Positions 14,696 through 26,694 of a stretch of DNA of 64,000 nucleotides are shown here, piece by piece. Position numbers and translations under genes: made by a program. The stretch is from Mytilinidion resinicola (lineage: Eukaryota; Ascomycota; Dothideomycetes; Mytilinidiales; Mytilinidiaceae). Position 1 is the first letter of the stretch; every line of letters begins with the position of its first letter. The notes under the pieces were generated by a model. That model was given only the letters and a program-made list of their open reading frames with translations, was not told the DNA's origin and searched no databases. Location: positions 2,500,479 to 2,564,478 of the forward strand of contig NW_022985439.1 in assembly GCF_010093595.1 (NCBI RefSeq). Direction: 5' to 3'.

Positions 14696-16908
14696 TCACG
14701 AACGGCTTTCCTCATCCCCATCGCGAGGCTCGCCGGCTTCCCATACGCATCTCTCACAGCGACAGTCGCCGCCGAGGGCACCAGCAGCCCACTCTCGCCT
14801 CTCCTTGACCGGCAATCGGATGTCACAGTAATGACTAAGCAGTTCTTCACCCTTTTTGATGCCAGTCACTGTTCGTGCCTCTTTCCCCTTCCAACCCACT
14901 CGTTTCTCTTTTGTCCAAAACTTGATACTACCCTCCCACTCCCACGCTACATTTGGATCGCAGCTGTGGTTGGCGAGACACCACATAGGGTGGACTGCAC
15001 CAGTTTCCGGCTTTCCATCTAGACCCTGTCGAGCAGATGCGGTCCCTCGGAACTTCGCATACAGGGTGTTGAATACCCAAGTGTCGTATCGCGGACTCTG
15101 AGTGAAAATGTTGACGTCCATCTTTTCTAGGAGGTGAAGGGGCGTTTGTACGTTCATTTCAAATGAGAATGGAAGAGTCTGAGGAACGCCTCCAAAATTA
15201 TCGAGTGGCTTTTCGTCTGTGCCAATTTGGTACAGTCGGTTAAGTGGTAGTCCGTGGTAGTCTCCCCATATGTACTTGATCTCTTTTACATCGAGGGGGT
15301 GTATATCCTGTGTCTCTGCCATGGAGAGGACACGTAGTAGAAGCAAAGAGTAAAGAAAATCTGCCGCTTCGGTAGGAGGGACATTTTTGGAGATGATATC
15401 CACTACGGCGCCACAAACTGCGGGATGATAGGACTCTTGGGCCAGATCGTGACACTCCTGGCTGCAAAAGAATACGTCGTCGCATTCCTCGCAGCATATC
15501 GATTGCTCGGGATTGGAAGTGTTATCTGAATCTAGCGCGGTTGTCGTGATCTTTGGTAACTTGATGCTACAAGCGTCGCAAAAGGAATCATGCAGCCGCG
15601 TAATTCCGGTTACCATCGACTTTTCATTGAGAATTATCTCGCCGGGAGATATATCTTCTTTAGCAAAGATGCCAAGCTGCTGGTCAAACTCGGTCGAAGC
15701 ATCTGGAGATTTGTCCCTACTCGCACTACTAAGCTTGGGATCTTCAGGTACTTACGGGTGGACTGTTATGGCCTTCAAAACAGGAGGCTTTGGTAAATTC
15801 ATTTCACATACCCTTTGAGTGATGTTTTCGGAATAGAAAGAACAGGAAGCTTTACTGCGAGAACTTCTAACTTAGGGGCGACCTTACTCATCTCATGATT
15901 TAGAAAATCTATGCTGGTAGGAGAGTATCGATCGGGCTCGTGATCATTCCATGGGTAAAGCTCTCTACGAACGAGTCCGCGGTCCGGGTAGTCCTCTTTG
16001 CCGAACTCATTTACGTCTATATTTTTGGAATGCAAGTATGAGGATACTTCTAGGGCCAATTTCTTTCGAAAAGCTAAGATGTTCTGGTCGTCTGGGAATG
16101 ATTTCAAAGCCATCGAACAATAGTTCGAAGCGCTCTTCAGACAGCCACAAAGCATCAAGCATTCTACCAGAAGAGGGTATCTACAGTTACTTAGCAAGCT
16201 TTCAGGATTCCATTCAGGAGCAGCGAGTGTGAATGAGCTGGCTGAATCTTGATCTCCAATTGCGTTCTCCTGGGTCATCTGTAAAAATTGAAATATCGCC
16301 TCGAAGAGACTGACAGGGACGAGCGGTAGAAGAAAAGTTGCCTTACGAAGCTCTAGACCAATAGGTTTTCGCCCAAACTACGACGTCTTCATCAGTGACT
16401 ACAGGATTATCTGATGATTGTAACGCCTGGGCACCAGACAGGCCATGCTGGTGGCCATTGCTGTGACTAGAATCCGGAGTTATACCATGTTTGATTAAGC
16501 TTCTGATGCTCGAGGATGCGGCTTCTAATGCTTCTTCATGGTACTCGCCGCCTTCCTCTAAAACTTCATCTATGAGAAGCAAGGCTTTGTAAGCTTCGCC
16601 AACTGCAAGATCGGGATATCCAAGACGCTTGTAGGCGTGTGCTAGTCGGATGCGAACATCTACGTCGTATGGAGCTTCGGAAAGAACTTGTTGAAGCTCT
16701 TCTATGTCTGTCAATCTATGACGATAGGCATCATGGGGACCTTTTCCATTTACTCCCTGCTTTCAGGTCAGCGTACGAGACTTCGAGGAAAATCATCACC
16801 AACTGTATCCTGTTTGCTAACAGATGCCTGAATACTGTGCCGATCTTGATCTGGTACAAACAATTTTGACTCTACATCCTCGGCTAGCTCGTCGATGTCC
16901 TTGCCCAT
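14696..16908 (-). CDS. MYND zinc-finger / SET-domain protein (SMYD/Set5-like)
   Basis: Probably a protein lysine methyltransferase. Proposed exons are 16908-16822, 16756-16347, 16309-15812 and 15728-14696, giving 675 residues; the last three joins restore continuous family-like sequence, and the first is least certain. An N-terminal helical, TPR-like part (DVRIRLAHAYKRLGYPDLA) is followed by a MYND finger from about residue 380 (CDAC, CCEEC, FCSQEC, then His and Cys). The SET core has the hallmark NHSCDPN, GIKKGEELLSHYCD and the post-SET CRCERC. One inferred intron (16310-16346) is only 37 bases, so that join needs transcript support. The gene diverges from the LisH-WD40 gene. Confidence 0.85.
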
Positions 16909-17113
16909 GCTGGCGTTGTGTGAATTTGGGGATGTGTGATGTGGAAAAGTTCAAAAATTGTCGAAGGCGGGATTTTCCGCCGCGCTTTGGGACCCGTGCG
17001 CCGATCCATCTCCGACATCATCGCTGCTCTCAGTCGTCGAGTCTTCCTCCCACCTCTCACTCCATATCTCACCACCCCGAGGCCATTCAGACCCAGTCGC
17101 CACCTATACTAGC
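16909..17113. promoter_or_regulatory. Shared bidirectional promoter
   Basis: Only 205 bases separate the start codons of the leftward SET gene and the rightward WD40 gene, so their promoters must overlap. The centre is GC-rich (GGCGGGATTTTCCGCCGCG near 16968-16986) and no clear TATA box is seen, as is common for housekeeping pairs. Confidence 0.6.
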
Positions 17114-18659
17114 ATGTCTCTTTCTGCGGCCGCCCTCGTTGCTCGCTATCTCCGAGCCAATGACTACCGTGATGTGCGCAGCCTCCGATAGACCCTTAAC
17201 ATTCACTAACTGACAAAAGTGGCTGCATACAGACACTGACGGCGTTCCTGAATGAAGCAGGACTTCCACCAGAAACTGGCGCGAATGCTACAGATGGCCT
17301 GACGATTGAGAAGATCCTCGAGGAGAAGAAGACGTATGACCTAAGCGTCAACTTCGAGAAGCTAGGCGTCGGAGACGAGGAGACGGGATGGCGACAACCT
17401 TGTGAGATTCCCCATTCGTATCTAGGACGGTCTAGGATAAAGACACTCGATTCTGACATTTATCAGCTCCATCCACACCCACCGTAGTCACAACCCTCCC
17501 GTCTAATTCGAACATCCTACACGCGACCGTGCACCAACTCGCTCTTCCCGAAACCTCTTCTCCTACCTCTGTCCTCCTGTCCAGCACTGCAGATCGACGA
17601 TTGAACGTGATAAGGCCAGACTCTGAGACATTTGACGTGCTTCGATCCTACACACACTTGCAAGACGCCCCCATTCTAGATTGCGTTGTTCTAGACGCCC
17701 ATCATATCCTAATTTCAAGCATGTCTGGACGAATCAAACTATTCAACCTTAAGTCCGAGGCTGTGCTGGATGAACGGCGAGACCATACCAAATATGTCGT
17801 TCGACTGACCAGCTGGCAACGTGCTGGCGAGGCCTATGTAGCCAGTGCTGGTTGGGACACAAAGGTCTTCGTGTACCACATAGAGGTTGCAGAAGATCAA
17901 GATCTTAAAATCGGAAAGCCCATTGCGACTCTAGACCTACCCAGCAACCCAGAAGCACTTCTGTTTGTTGAGCATCCAGAGTCATCTAGGCCTCTGCTGC
18001 TTCTCTCGAGACGAGATTCAACGTTTATCTACTACTATTCTGTACCTAGACCCGAGGACGATTCCCGTAAGCTAGTTCTAATCGGCAAGCAAAACCTCGC
18101 ACCGCATTCAAATGCTTGGGTGGCATTCACTCCTGCAGCACTTGCCATCTGCCCTACGGACCCTTCCATTCTGGCTGTTGCTACCTCGGCTGTCCCTCAC
18201 ATGAAGCTCATTATCGTCAGGCTTCTTCTGCCTCCTTTCACTGACTCGTCTACTGTGGCTGGAGAGCGTTCCCCAGAGTCTCGCCTGGGCCTGCAGGAAG
18301 CGCATACGACGCAAGCTTCTCAAGCCCGAGCTGCTCTGGTTGTACAAGACCGTGAAGAAGCTGCAATTCTTGTGCAGTGTACCACCTTATCACCCCAGAC
18401 TCAGTACTCAACGCCAGCACTCGTGTGGCGACCCGATGGAAGTGGCGTGTGGGTAAATAGCGATGACGGTGTCATCCGCGGCATTGAGGCTTCAACAGGA
18501 AAGGTCATTGTCACCCTAGAAGGCCACGAAGCCGGCTCAAAGATCCGTTGTCTCTGGGCGGGAAAACTTCGTCGACCAGGCGCTGACGGCCAGGAGAAAG
18601 AGGAGGAATGGGTTGTCAGTGGCGGATTTGACCGGAAGCTCATAGTTTGGAAAACGTAG
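17114..18659 (+). CDS. LisH and WD40-repeat protein
   Basis: Three exons (17114-17173, 17233-17401, 17467-18659; introns 59 and 65 bases) encode 473 residues. The first exon plus the start of the second form a LisH-like dimerisation motif (AAALVARYLRANDYRDTLTAFLNEAG). A linker follows, then a WD40 propeller: LLSSTADRRLNVI, SMSGRIKLFNL, VASAGWDTKVFVYHI, VNSDDGVIRGIEASTG and a C-terminal VVSGGFDRKLIVWKT. LisH-WD40 proteins usually act as scaffolds in ubiquitin ligase or chromatin complexes; no specific partner can be named here. It starts 205 bases from the SET gene on the other strand, so the two are likely co-expressed. Confidence 0.88.
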
Positions 18660-19981
18660 ACCATGTCAAAACCGCGCGTCTCACAATCTCGCCATTACCA
18701 CAGGGTTTAACGTGTACTTCTGTGGCACGGAGTACGCTTTCCACGAGAGAGAGGGCTGAGCCAAGCTTTCGGGTATGGTGTCACGCTCACGTGATATGGA
18801 GCATACTGCATGCCGTTTTAGTCGTGCTGGCTGTCTACCTCCTGAGTTACATTGAGATGAACTCTGATAGCTAAGGGAGGGTCCGCAGACCCCGACCGCT
18901 TGGTCAAGCGTTGCAGCGTAATCGGACATGGTCCCTCTTGCGTTTTTTTCCTGCACCTCTACTCCGCATATTCGAGGCAAGCTATGGTATCGTTGCAGGT
19001 GGTATCCATCCATATCTCAGCCCTCAGCAACAGACTGACTTCGACACTGGCACTTCAGTTAACCCAATCCGTCGCTAAAATCCATGCCACACATGCAGCT
19101 TCATAACAGTTGCCTAAATGTAAATTAGGAGCAGAGCTGATCATAGCTTTTGTCTCTACTTTTAGAACGCGGCATGTTGATGTCATCGTCTGTGAGGCAT
19201 CTTCCCTGTTCTAATGAGAAGGCTTTTTCTGGGATTCTCATTCCTAAAACGTAAGCCGAGGTGGTTGGCAGTGGCTTTTATTCCGTCAGTATGGTAAGAG
19301 GCGCTGTGGTTGCGTGGTGGCTTTTGCACTCCTACTCAGGACTCGAAACACCTTGCACTGTGCCGTGCGCGAAAACTCTTATCTTGCTGCGCGCAACACC
19401 ATGCCATGTCAGATGTCCAGACGGAAGCAAACATTGCGGCGCGCAGCTAGTTGATCGCCTCCCTGTCTCCACCTTTTCTGATCTAGACTTGCTCCGATAC
19501 ACCTCAGATTGGTTCTTGGCAGAAGCGCCTAGTACATGTCGCTTGGAAAAGACGGTTTTATCACAATGTGCAATTCAATGATGCTTTGATGGGCAGGCCA
19601 GATGCGTGGTTGGCCTACGCATCCGGCATGCTGACATGCAAGCCTACTCGGATGGAGAATGCCGCCGTAGCCACAATAGCTTTGCGATATGGTGTGGGCT
19701 AGTCGATGCTCTCCCTAGCTGGGCTGAATGCTCCCCTGGTCAGGTATATAAGTACCGACATTTATCACGATGCTTGTTTACTGTCGAGCCTACCTTACAA
19801 GTTCCTGATTTTCCTTCCCGGGGTCCCTTTAAATCATTGTTCTTTCCGTTGGCGGATTATTTCTATCAGCACACTTTTGTCTCAGAGTTTACAGACCGTT
19901 ATACTCGATCCCTCACAACACACACTACTCGTCGGCTATATTCCCGATTGCCTCGCACAGCGTTATCATCGATCTATAAAT
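18660..19981. other. Intergenic, no gene recognised
   Basis: 1.3 kb with only short unsupported frames. The last part is the promoter of the RRM gene, with a TATAAG-like site near 19746. No repeat was recognised. Confidence 0.4.
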
Positions 19982-21104
19982 ATGCCTCGATCCGGATCGC
20001 AGTCACATTCGAGAGGTTCCGAGAATGAGGAGCATTTCATCTGGGTGTCAGGAGTAAAGTTGACCACCCCCAACGCCCTCGGCTTTACTAACCGACGATC
20101 AAGCTTCCACCCAATTGGACATGGCAGCACTTGAAAGACTATGTCCGCGGTTCCATCGTGAACCAGCCCAAGTGGACCGAAGTCATTGAAGCGCGACCGG
20201 GACTGCGTGAGGGATACTTCAGAGTGGTCGGTAGGAAAGATGCCGACCTGGCCTACAGCAAGTCACTGGTAGTCTTGTAGCGAGGTGCCTCAACTAACAA
20301 CCAATGCAGATCGATTTGCAGATCCAGGCGTCAATGCCAACATAATGCTGGTGCACGAGTGGGAGCTCTCCCGAGACGGCGCCCAGCCGAATCTGGTCCG
20401 ATGCAATTGTTCATCCCGGCACCGTGAAATGCAACCGGGCTCGCATAGCCCCCGACGAAGCGGTATAGACCTAAACGTCATCACTCGGACCATGATGAGC
20501 ACAACGGCCATGAACATTCCCGTCACTTCAGCGCCCATGGCAGTCTCATATGTATACCCCGCGGCGCCTGCAGGCTACTACACGGCCTATACCACGCAAA
20601 CAGCACAGTACGGCTATGCGGCTCCCACGGCGCCAGTCACTGGAGTACCACGACACGCCATGATGCCCCAGACGCCAGCGTACTCGATAACCCCCAACGG
20701 CCTCCCTGTGAACATCAGCAATGGCGTCGTTCGCACTGAATTTCGAGGGATCTTCATCACTGGTTTGAGCTTCTCGTGCTCCGAGGCGGACTTGCGAGCG
20801 CTTCTAAGGAGCTATGGTGTGACTCCCACACACAGTGTCCTACCGCGGGACCAGGCGACTGGCAAGCTCAAAGGCTGTGCGACGGTGCAGTTTGCGAGCG
20901 CCGCAGAGGCTCAAGATGCGGTCAAGAAGCTCGACAAAGCGCAGCACATGGGCAAGACCATCACGGTGCGGCACGACAAGGACGCGACGTCAGTGGGCCA
21001 GCCGCAGGGGCCCGTGATCGCCAATGGGTCAACGGGATACATAGTAAGTGCAGCATGGCGGGATCCGGTAGGCCGAGCGCGACACTGACAGTACCTAGTC
21101 GTAG
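19982..21104 (+). CDS. RNA-binding protein with two RRM domains
   Basis: Four exons (19982-20053, 20104-20257, 20310-21043, 21099-21104) encode 321 residues. The second intron (20258-20309) begins GCAAGT, so it is a GC-AG intron; only this choice restores the frame, giving ADLAYNRFADPG. RRM1 runs from about residue 17 (FIWVSGLPPNWTWQHLKDYV) through REGYFRVVGRKDADLAYNRF. A Tyr/Ala/Pro-rich linker (YPAAPAGYYTAYTTQTAQYG) follows. RRM2 begins near residue 220 with the RNP2-like IFITGLSFSCSEADLRALL and has the RNP1-like KLKGCATVQF. The last exon is just one codon plus stop. It is probably a nuclear RNA-processing protein; the RNA target is unknown. Confidence 0.85.
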
Positions 21105-24100
21105 ATGGGCGGCGGCACTGGCAGCATCTGGCACAGGGGGCATCGCTGGTGAGGCAGCGTGACGACGCGTGAATGGCAGTGACGTCTGCAGGTGTCCGAT
21201 GTGCCGAGGGCACGCTGGCAGTGCCATGGCTGTGCCAGCATGGCCGTGTCAGCATGGCCGTGTCAGCATGGCCGTGTCAGCATGGCCGTGTCAGGTACTC
21301 CCGCAGCCGCCAGCGATTAGCGGCAGGCCTCTGCAGACGGTTCGCCGTCTTGCATGCCAGATCCAGGATTTCGGGCTGCCGTTCTCGGCCTGGTGGAGTC
21401 TATTGCTCGGTCTTCGGTCTACAATAATCATCTTATCGTGCTCTGCATTTCTGTCCTTGTGCCGATCTGCTGCCGGCGAAAGCTGCCTTGTGACGCCAGA
21501 AATAAGGGCCAACGAGGTCCATGGCCGTGATGGTGTCCAACAACGTGCTTTTGCGACCAGGGCCGTTCCCTGCAGAACATCTGCTTTTGCTCCACCCTCC
21601 ATGACCTCCATTGTGGCTGTCCAACGGCTGCTCGCGCCTGCGGCCAACACTCCTCGGGAGTGCTAGCCTCGCAGGCGCCTCTACACCACCAGCCCGAAAA
21701 GGCTTTCGCGGAAGCATCCGATTGACTAGGCGCTCTTTGCAGCCACGCAGGCTGCTCCAATTAACAGCATGTCGTCAGCTTCTTTCGCGGGCTGTTTCAG
21801 CCGTGGTCTCCCAGCCAGCCGGACCACCCGCTGTCTTGCACGGCATCGCTTGTCCCCGTTGGCAGCACGGTGGGCGTTCCAAAGCCGCACTGTCGCCAGA
21901 CTTGCCATGCGTCTGTGCTCCGTCGCTCCCCCGCAGCGATCGTTGCGGAGTCCCGGCCGCGGGGAGACGAAGGTCGACGAATTTCTCTCTGGCGTACAGG
22001 CCCGGCAGCACGTGCATAACAGCAACACCGGTCGCAGTCTAGTGTCTCCGCCTTGTCACTACATATCCGCATCTGCTAGAGCCCTCGAGACAGCGCTACC
22101 GGCACATGTCCCCCTTCCAAACAGCTCCAATTGGGCGCTGCAGCTGTCACATCTTCCTAGTGACAGCGGGCGGGACCCGAGGCACTGGTCGCAGTCAGCA
22201 CGCTCTTGGAAGGCCCAGGGCGTTTACTCTCCTCTCAGTGGCCAACAGAGATGACTCGCAGCCGCCACCAGATTCAAACGCTCGGAGATGCTCGGGCCTC
22301 GACCCCGGGAACTCCACGAGATTCCATCTGAGATCTGAGGGGCCAGCGAGGCTAGAGGAGCCGGGCACCGCCTCCCGTCTCGGCACGCCGACCTATCAAA
22401 ACCCGGAATGTCTCACCACATCGGCTTCTTGCCGTGTCCCCATCATGTCCTCCAAGCCTCCCGATGTCCACTCGAACTGCCGGACCCTGCCCGCGTGGAC
22501 CTGCACCCAACACGCGCTTTCTGCTGTCATCACTGGCAGGGTGCACCCCCCCGTGCCGTAAGCCCTTCTAGAAAGGTGACTTCTTAGCCTCCATCCCCAA
22601 CCCCTCGCTAAAACACTGGGACAGAACGGAATCTCCTCTATTCATTCACGGGCGGGGGCCTCTCCAGTGCTTCCACCGTCCAATCACTGTGTGCTTGCTG
22701 TTTAGTACATGTTGGACCACTTCAAAGGAGCAATTCCGGCCTTCTTCCCGCTACTGGATCATGGCACCAGAAGGAGGCTATATCGTTATGACGCCACAAT
22801 ATTTTAGGCCAAAACTGGCTGCCTCATCTGTGCTGTCTTGCTGTCAAACCACGCCATGTCCTGAGGTGAGCAGCTGAATAACAAGCGAGTTCGACGCCGT
22901 GCGACTTGCCCCAGACCCCACTCCATGCCAATACCACCAGTATGCCGACTCCTTTGCTAAATACGAGAAGGGGATTGGCCTACTGTGCCGTGTCTCTCTC
23001 GTACCGCATATTTCAGTCGGCGGAGGGTCGCCCGCCTCCGAAAACATGACCTGGCGTTGCCTCACTGTGTCAGACTTTGCATAGGAAGGGCAGTGCCAGA
23101 CCTCTCTATCAACTAATTAGCTCTATTTTCTAGTAACCGAAGTACATCGAGGGACTTGCAAGGACCATGTTGTACCGTACCTCGACACCCTGACGACTGA
23201 AGCCATCCGACCTTGGTTTCAGACCCTTATTAAGATATGGAGAATACCTAAGAACCACTTTACAAGAAGCCCTCAAGATCTACGAGATTCCTTTCCACTT
23301 CCCAACCGCCGTATAAGGCACCTATGCCTTACAAGCCCAAAGACGAACCAAGACTCCTTACGTCCCTCAACATCACCACACGGGAGCTATTTTCCTATTC
23401 TAGCCCCTTCATCCCTTTGTTTGCTATCTTACTATTCTTTCCGCCGATTGTACGCGCGCCTCGTCATCATCAGCTGTCAAGTCTCTACACTCGCGAACCG
23501 ACCGTCAGCCGACACTTCGCCTTAGCCCACTCAGCTAGCCTCCTCGCCCGCCGTGCCTAGACGCGAAGTTTACGCCCTGCGCCTCCCAGGCAGCTAGACA
23601 GCGGGGAATCGGTTCCGTCGCCTAACATTGGGGGTTTTCCCATCCATAGCACGCTCTATTGCAAGCCATGGGCGGCTCAAGAATGCACGTCGAGACGCGT
23701 TGGGACATACTTTCCCACGGATCTGCAAGAGGAAAATGCACGAGATCTCAAGCACGCGATGGAGAGGATAGGAGGTCTGCAATGTCGATCCCATGCGACG
23801 ATGGTCCCATTCTTGCGTCGATGAGCTAGCTCTTGCACGCAGAGCTACAAAATTGGTTCATTGCATGGATAGGAAGCTCCCACATCAAGGTAGCGGGACC
23901 TAGAGCTAACGAAAAACGAGGGTTAGCGAAATTGGCTGCGGAGAGTGACCTGTGTTGGAGCTGATGCCGAATCGATCGCAGGATCGACACGACCACTTCT
24001 GCAAGGCGCCGTGGGCCGGGCCAGTAGCCACTTCTTCGGGCCATTACTACGGACCGAACTTGCCCAGCCAGTGGTTCGAGCTTCGCCGACGGCAGCTCCC

Positions 24101-25240
24101 TTGGTTGACAATGATGCGTGTGGCCCTTAAACCGTGTCAGTGACGCCCGAGCATCAGTCTCGATCGTGCTGCTTGGTGGGGGATACCAGGCTCTTTACTA
24201 TCCAATGACGAACAGCATCCGCCCGGTACCTCGCCCTGACAGATTTTGGTACTCTGTCGTTATGCACGCGCAACTCGCTCTTGCCCTGCCGAACTTTTGG
24301 CATCCCTTGCGGCATCCCGCGCTCTCGGCCTGGCGAGTGCCCCGGAATCCGATGGAGATCAACCATGAACGATACGGCACAGTCGCCAGTTATCCTATGT
24401 CCAATTACGCGCAAAATCGATGTGCTACTGCGCCGCTGGCTTGCCTGGCCACGCCGCACGCACGTACGCCCCCCGCTTGCATCCATGCTCTTATTCTTAC
24501 GGCGAGGCGCAGGTTGCACAGATAGCACAACGTCGGCCGCCGGCAGCCGTCAAGGGTGAGTTTTGGGATGGGACCCGGTGGTCTGGAAAGTTCGCTAGGA
24601 AGGACCCGGAGATTGGCACGCGGGGGCCGGGTTTGGTCAGCTTTCCTAACTTGACAACCACTGGCAGGGAAAACAGGTTTCAGGGAGGGCAGGCGTGGGA
24701 TTGGTGTGCGGGACTGGTAGGCTATTTGCTTCTGGTCTTTTACTATTGACAACTGAACGGGGTTCTCCGAACGTGAGGAGATTCGGGATGTGGGGGATGC
24801 AAGGTGCTCAGAATGGCAGTGTTCTCAGAGAGGGGTGAGTCAGCTACTTCGTCCTGCTCTGACTTGTCGTTGTGTCTCACTCTATCGGCGATGGGGCTAG
24901 TAGCCCGCAACCTCACAGCCCGCTTTCATCACCTGCAATCTCACCAAGCTCAAGCTATTGCACAGTCATGGATATTTTCCTAGTTGAAGTGCTTGAGCTT
25001 TATGCCTTGCTGTCGACCGACATCGTACTTAAGATTAAGCTTCGCCATTACCCCTCCCTACGGATGTACCTATCCACTAGTTCCCGCATTCGGACCGTCT
25101 CTTGCGGCCGCATCGCACAAGGGCACCGCATCACTAGGAGAGCACGTGACTGCCTCGAGACGGGGCACTCAATGCCCCTACCAATGAATGTGATCAATAT
25201 AATTTCTGGCAGAAGCGTTCAGAATGAGAGTTGTGTATGT
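21105..25240. other. Four-kilobase gene-free region
   Basis: The first half (to about 22.6 kb) is GC-rich and so is open in several frames at once, which is why long frames on both strands are not called. The second half is of mixed composition with nothing recognisable. It contains one short tandem repeat at 21236-21291. No RNA gene was identified. Confidence 0.45.
21236..21291 (+). repeat. Tandem repeat, four 14-base units
   Basis: Four consecutive identical copies of CAGCATGGCCGTGT, flanked by a partial unit (TGTGC before, CAGG after). It lies 130 bases beyond the RRM gene's stop codon. Confidence 0.9.
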
Positions 25241-25245
25241 ACAAG

Positions 25246-25516
25246 ACTTGGGTTGCAGCACTACAACCTAGGATCAACAACTCATATGCCAGTAACGTAG
25301 CAGGATAGCATGCTGATACAGGAGGAAGTAACAGGTAGTGCAGCAGCAGTGTTGCAGCACGGTATCAGCACTGCGTCAAGTAATAGCATGTAACCAGCAA
25401 CGTATCAAGAGAGCTGCCACGTTAAAGCTCCCGGGGATAACCCCCCTCCTTCCCCTAGTATATAAACAACGAGCTAGACACCTATAGAAATCAGACAGTC
25501 AATTTTCAACCTGAGT
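25246..25516 (+). mobile_element. Short TIR element, copy A (271 bp)
   Basis: Begins ACTTGGGTTGCAG and ends TTTCAACCTGAGT, forming terminal inverted repeats. It is flanked by a perfect 5-bp duplication ACAAG (25241-25245 and 25517-25521). Inside are a hairpin near the left end (GGTTGCAGCACTACAACC), a C-rich run CCCCCCTCCTTCCCC and a TATATAA box at about 25459-25465. It is about the same length as copy B and clearly homologous. It is non-coding: either a solo LTR with unusual ends or a miniature inverted-repeat element. Confidence 0.85.
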
Positions 25517-25521
25517 ACAAG

Positions 25522-25690
25522 ACGATCCGGCGAGGAGTCCATGCCCTCTCTGTTCGGACCAATGCATGGACGAGCTTGGAGTCTGTGTTTGCGGAGCAAT
25601 AATTCCAAAGATCATTGCGATATGCGCTTCTTAGCATCTTGCAGATTGGCATCAAATCATGCGCAGAAGGAACAAACTTTGATGAGACTG
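25522..25690 (-). pseudogene. Possible coding remnant next to element copy A
   Basis: Read leftward from about 25690, an open frame gives SAHDLMPICKMLRSAYRND, then LVHALVRTERAWTPRRIVLY. Removing the element and one duplication copy lets this frame run on about 18 codons to a stop near 25190. It matches no family known to me and is only a hint that the element landed in a former gene. Confidence 0.2.
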
Positions 25691-26694
25691 AGGATGGAGT
25701 TTATGACGGTAGCTACTGGATATCAGGCTTGGTGGTAGTAGCCACCCCTCAACGGTACCTGCGAATCCTGTCACTTCCAAATCCAGGAGCAAGGTGATGT
25801 ACTCAAGCGTTCCAGCACGATGGAACGTCTCATTATGATAGTAATAGGATAATCTAAGAGTACAAGGTGATACTGGCTGCTGCGCTAGTGATTTAGACCT
25901 GGTATACCAGCAGTGGACTTCAGCGAACATGCCTCCACATGCGTCCAAGTTCAGAGCATCAGAGGGGTAATTTGGCTTCTCATTGCCGCTAGCTGCCATA
26001 TGACCTTTCTCCTCTCTGACTCTCAGAAAGCCTCGTCAAGAGCTTTGCGCTCGAGTTCGGCCATGCGTCCTTGCTCACGTGTTTATCTCTGGGCAGGACG
26101 ACATCAGCATCTTATCTCATTCTCCGAGTCAAGTTGAATAAGCTAGCTATAAGTCTACGCACTGCCGTCTACTACTATTAGAGATCTCTCAATCCATGTC
26201 AGAAAAAGCCAAGTTGGATGTCAACTCATCACTCCTCACAGCCCGTAACCTCGCTAAGTCACCCCAAATACCGGCACCCAATGTATACCCACACATGGTA
26301 GATGAAACAACGCTCTCACATACTTTGCAGTCAGGTCTCCAGGTGCGTTATTGTTCTAGTAAGCCCTCTGAAGTCCTATTCTGGAACGATGACCGCAATG
26401 GTGTTGATGACGAAAATCACGGCGCTTGCACTATCGAGCATGTGGGTGCAAATGGAAAAAGGGCAACAGCAGCCATCACAGTCTGAGCAACCATTCACGG
26501 TTTTCGACAGCAGGTGCTTGCTTGGGTGACGTTGAAACAACCTGCCGTCGTTCGCTCCATTCGCTTCTCATCTTAGGCAAGTGCGGCCAGGGTGACAGAC
26601 ATGACCTCACTTTCAATCTCCATCCATCAAACTTTAAACACACTTCACCTCCCAGACCGTTCCAGACGACGACCACGGTTCAGATCCATGACGC
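25691..26694. other. Intergenic, no gene recognised
   Basis: One kilobase upstream of the first RBR gene with only short frames. The final 120 bases are the likely promoter and leader of that gene. Confidence 0.35.

Noticed and set aside
21169..22561. Several long frames on both strands in GC-rich sequence
   Set aside because: Up to four frames are open over the same bases with no domain, splice pattern or preferred codon phase.
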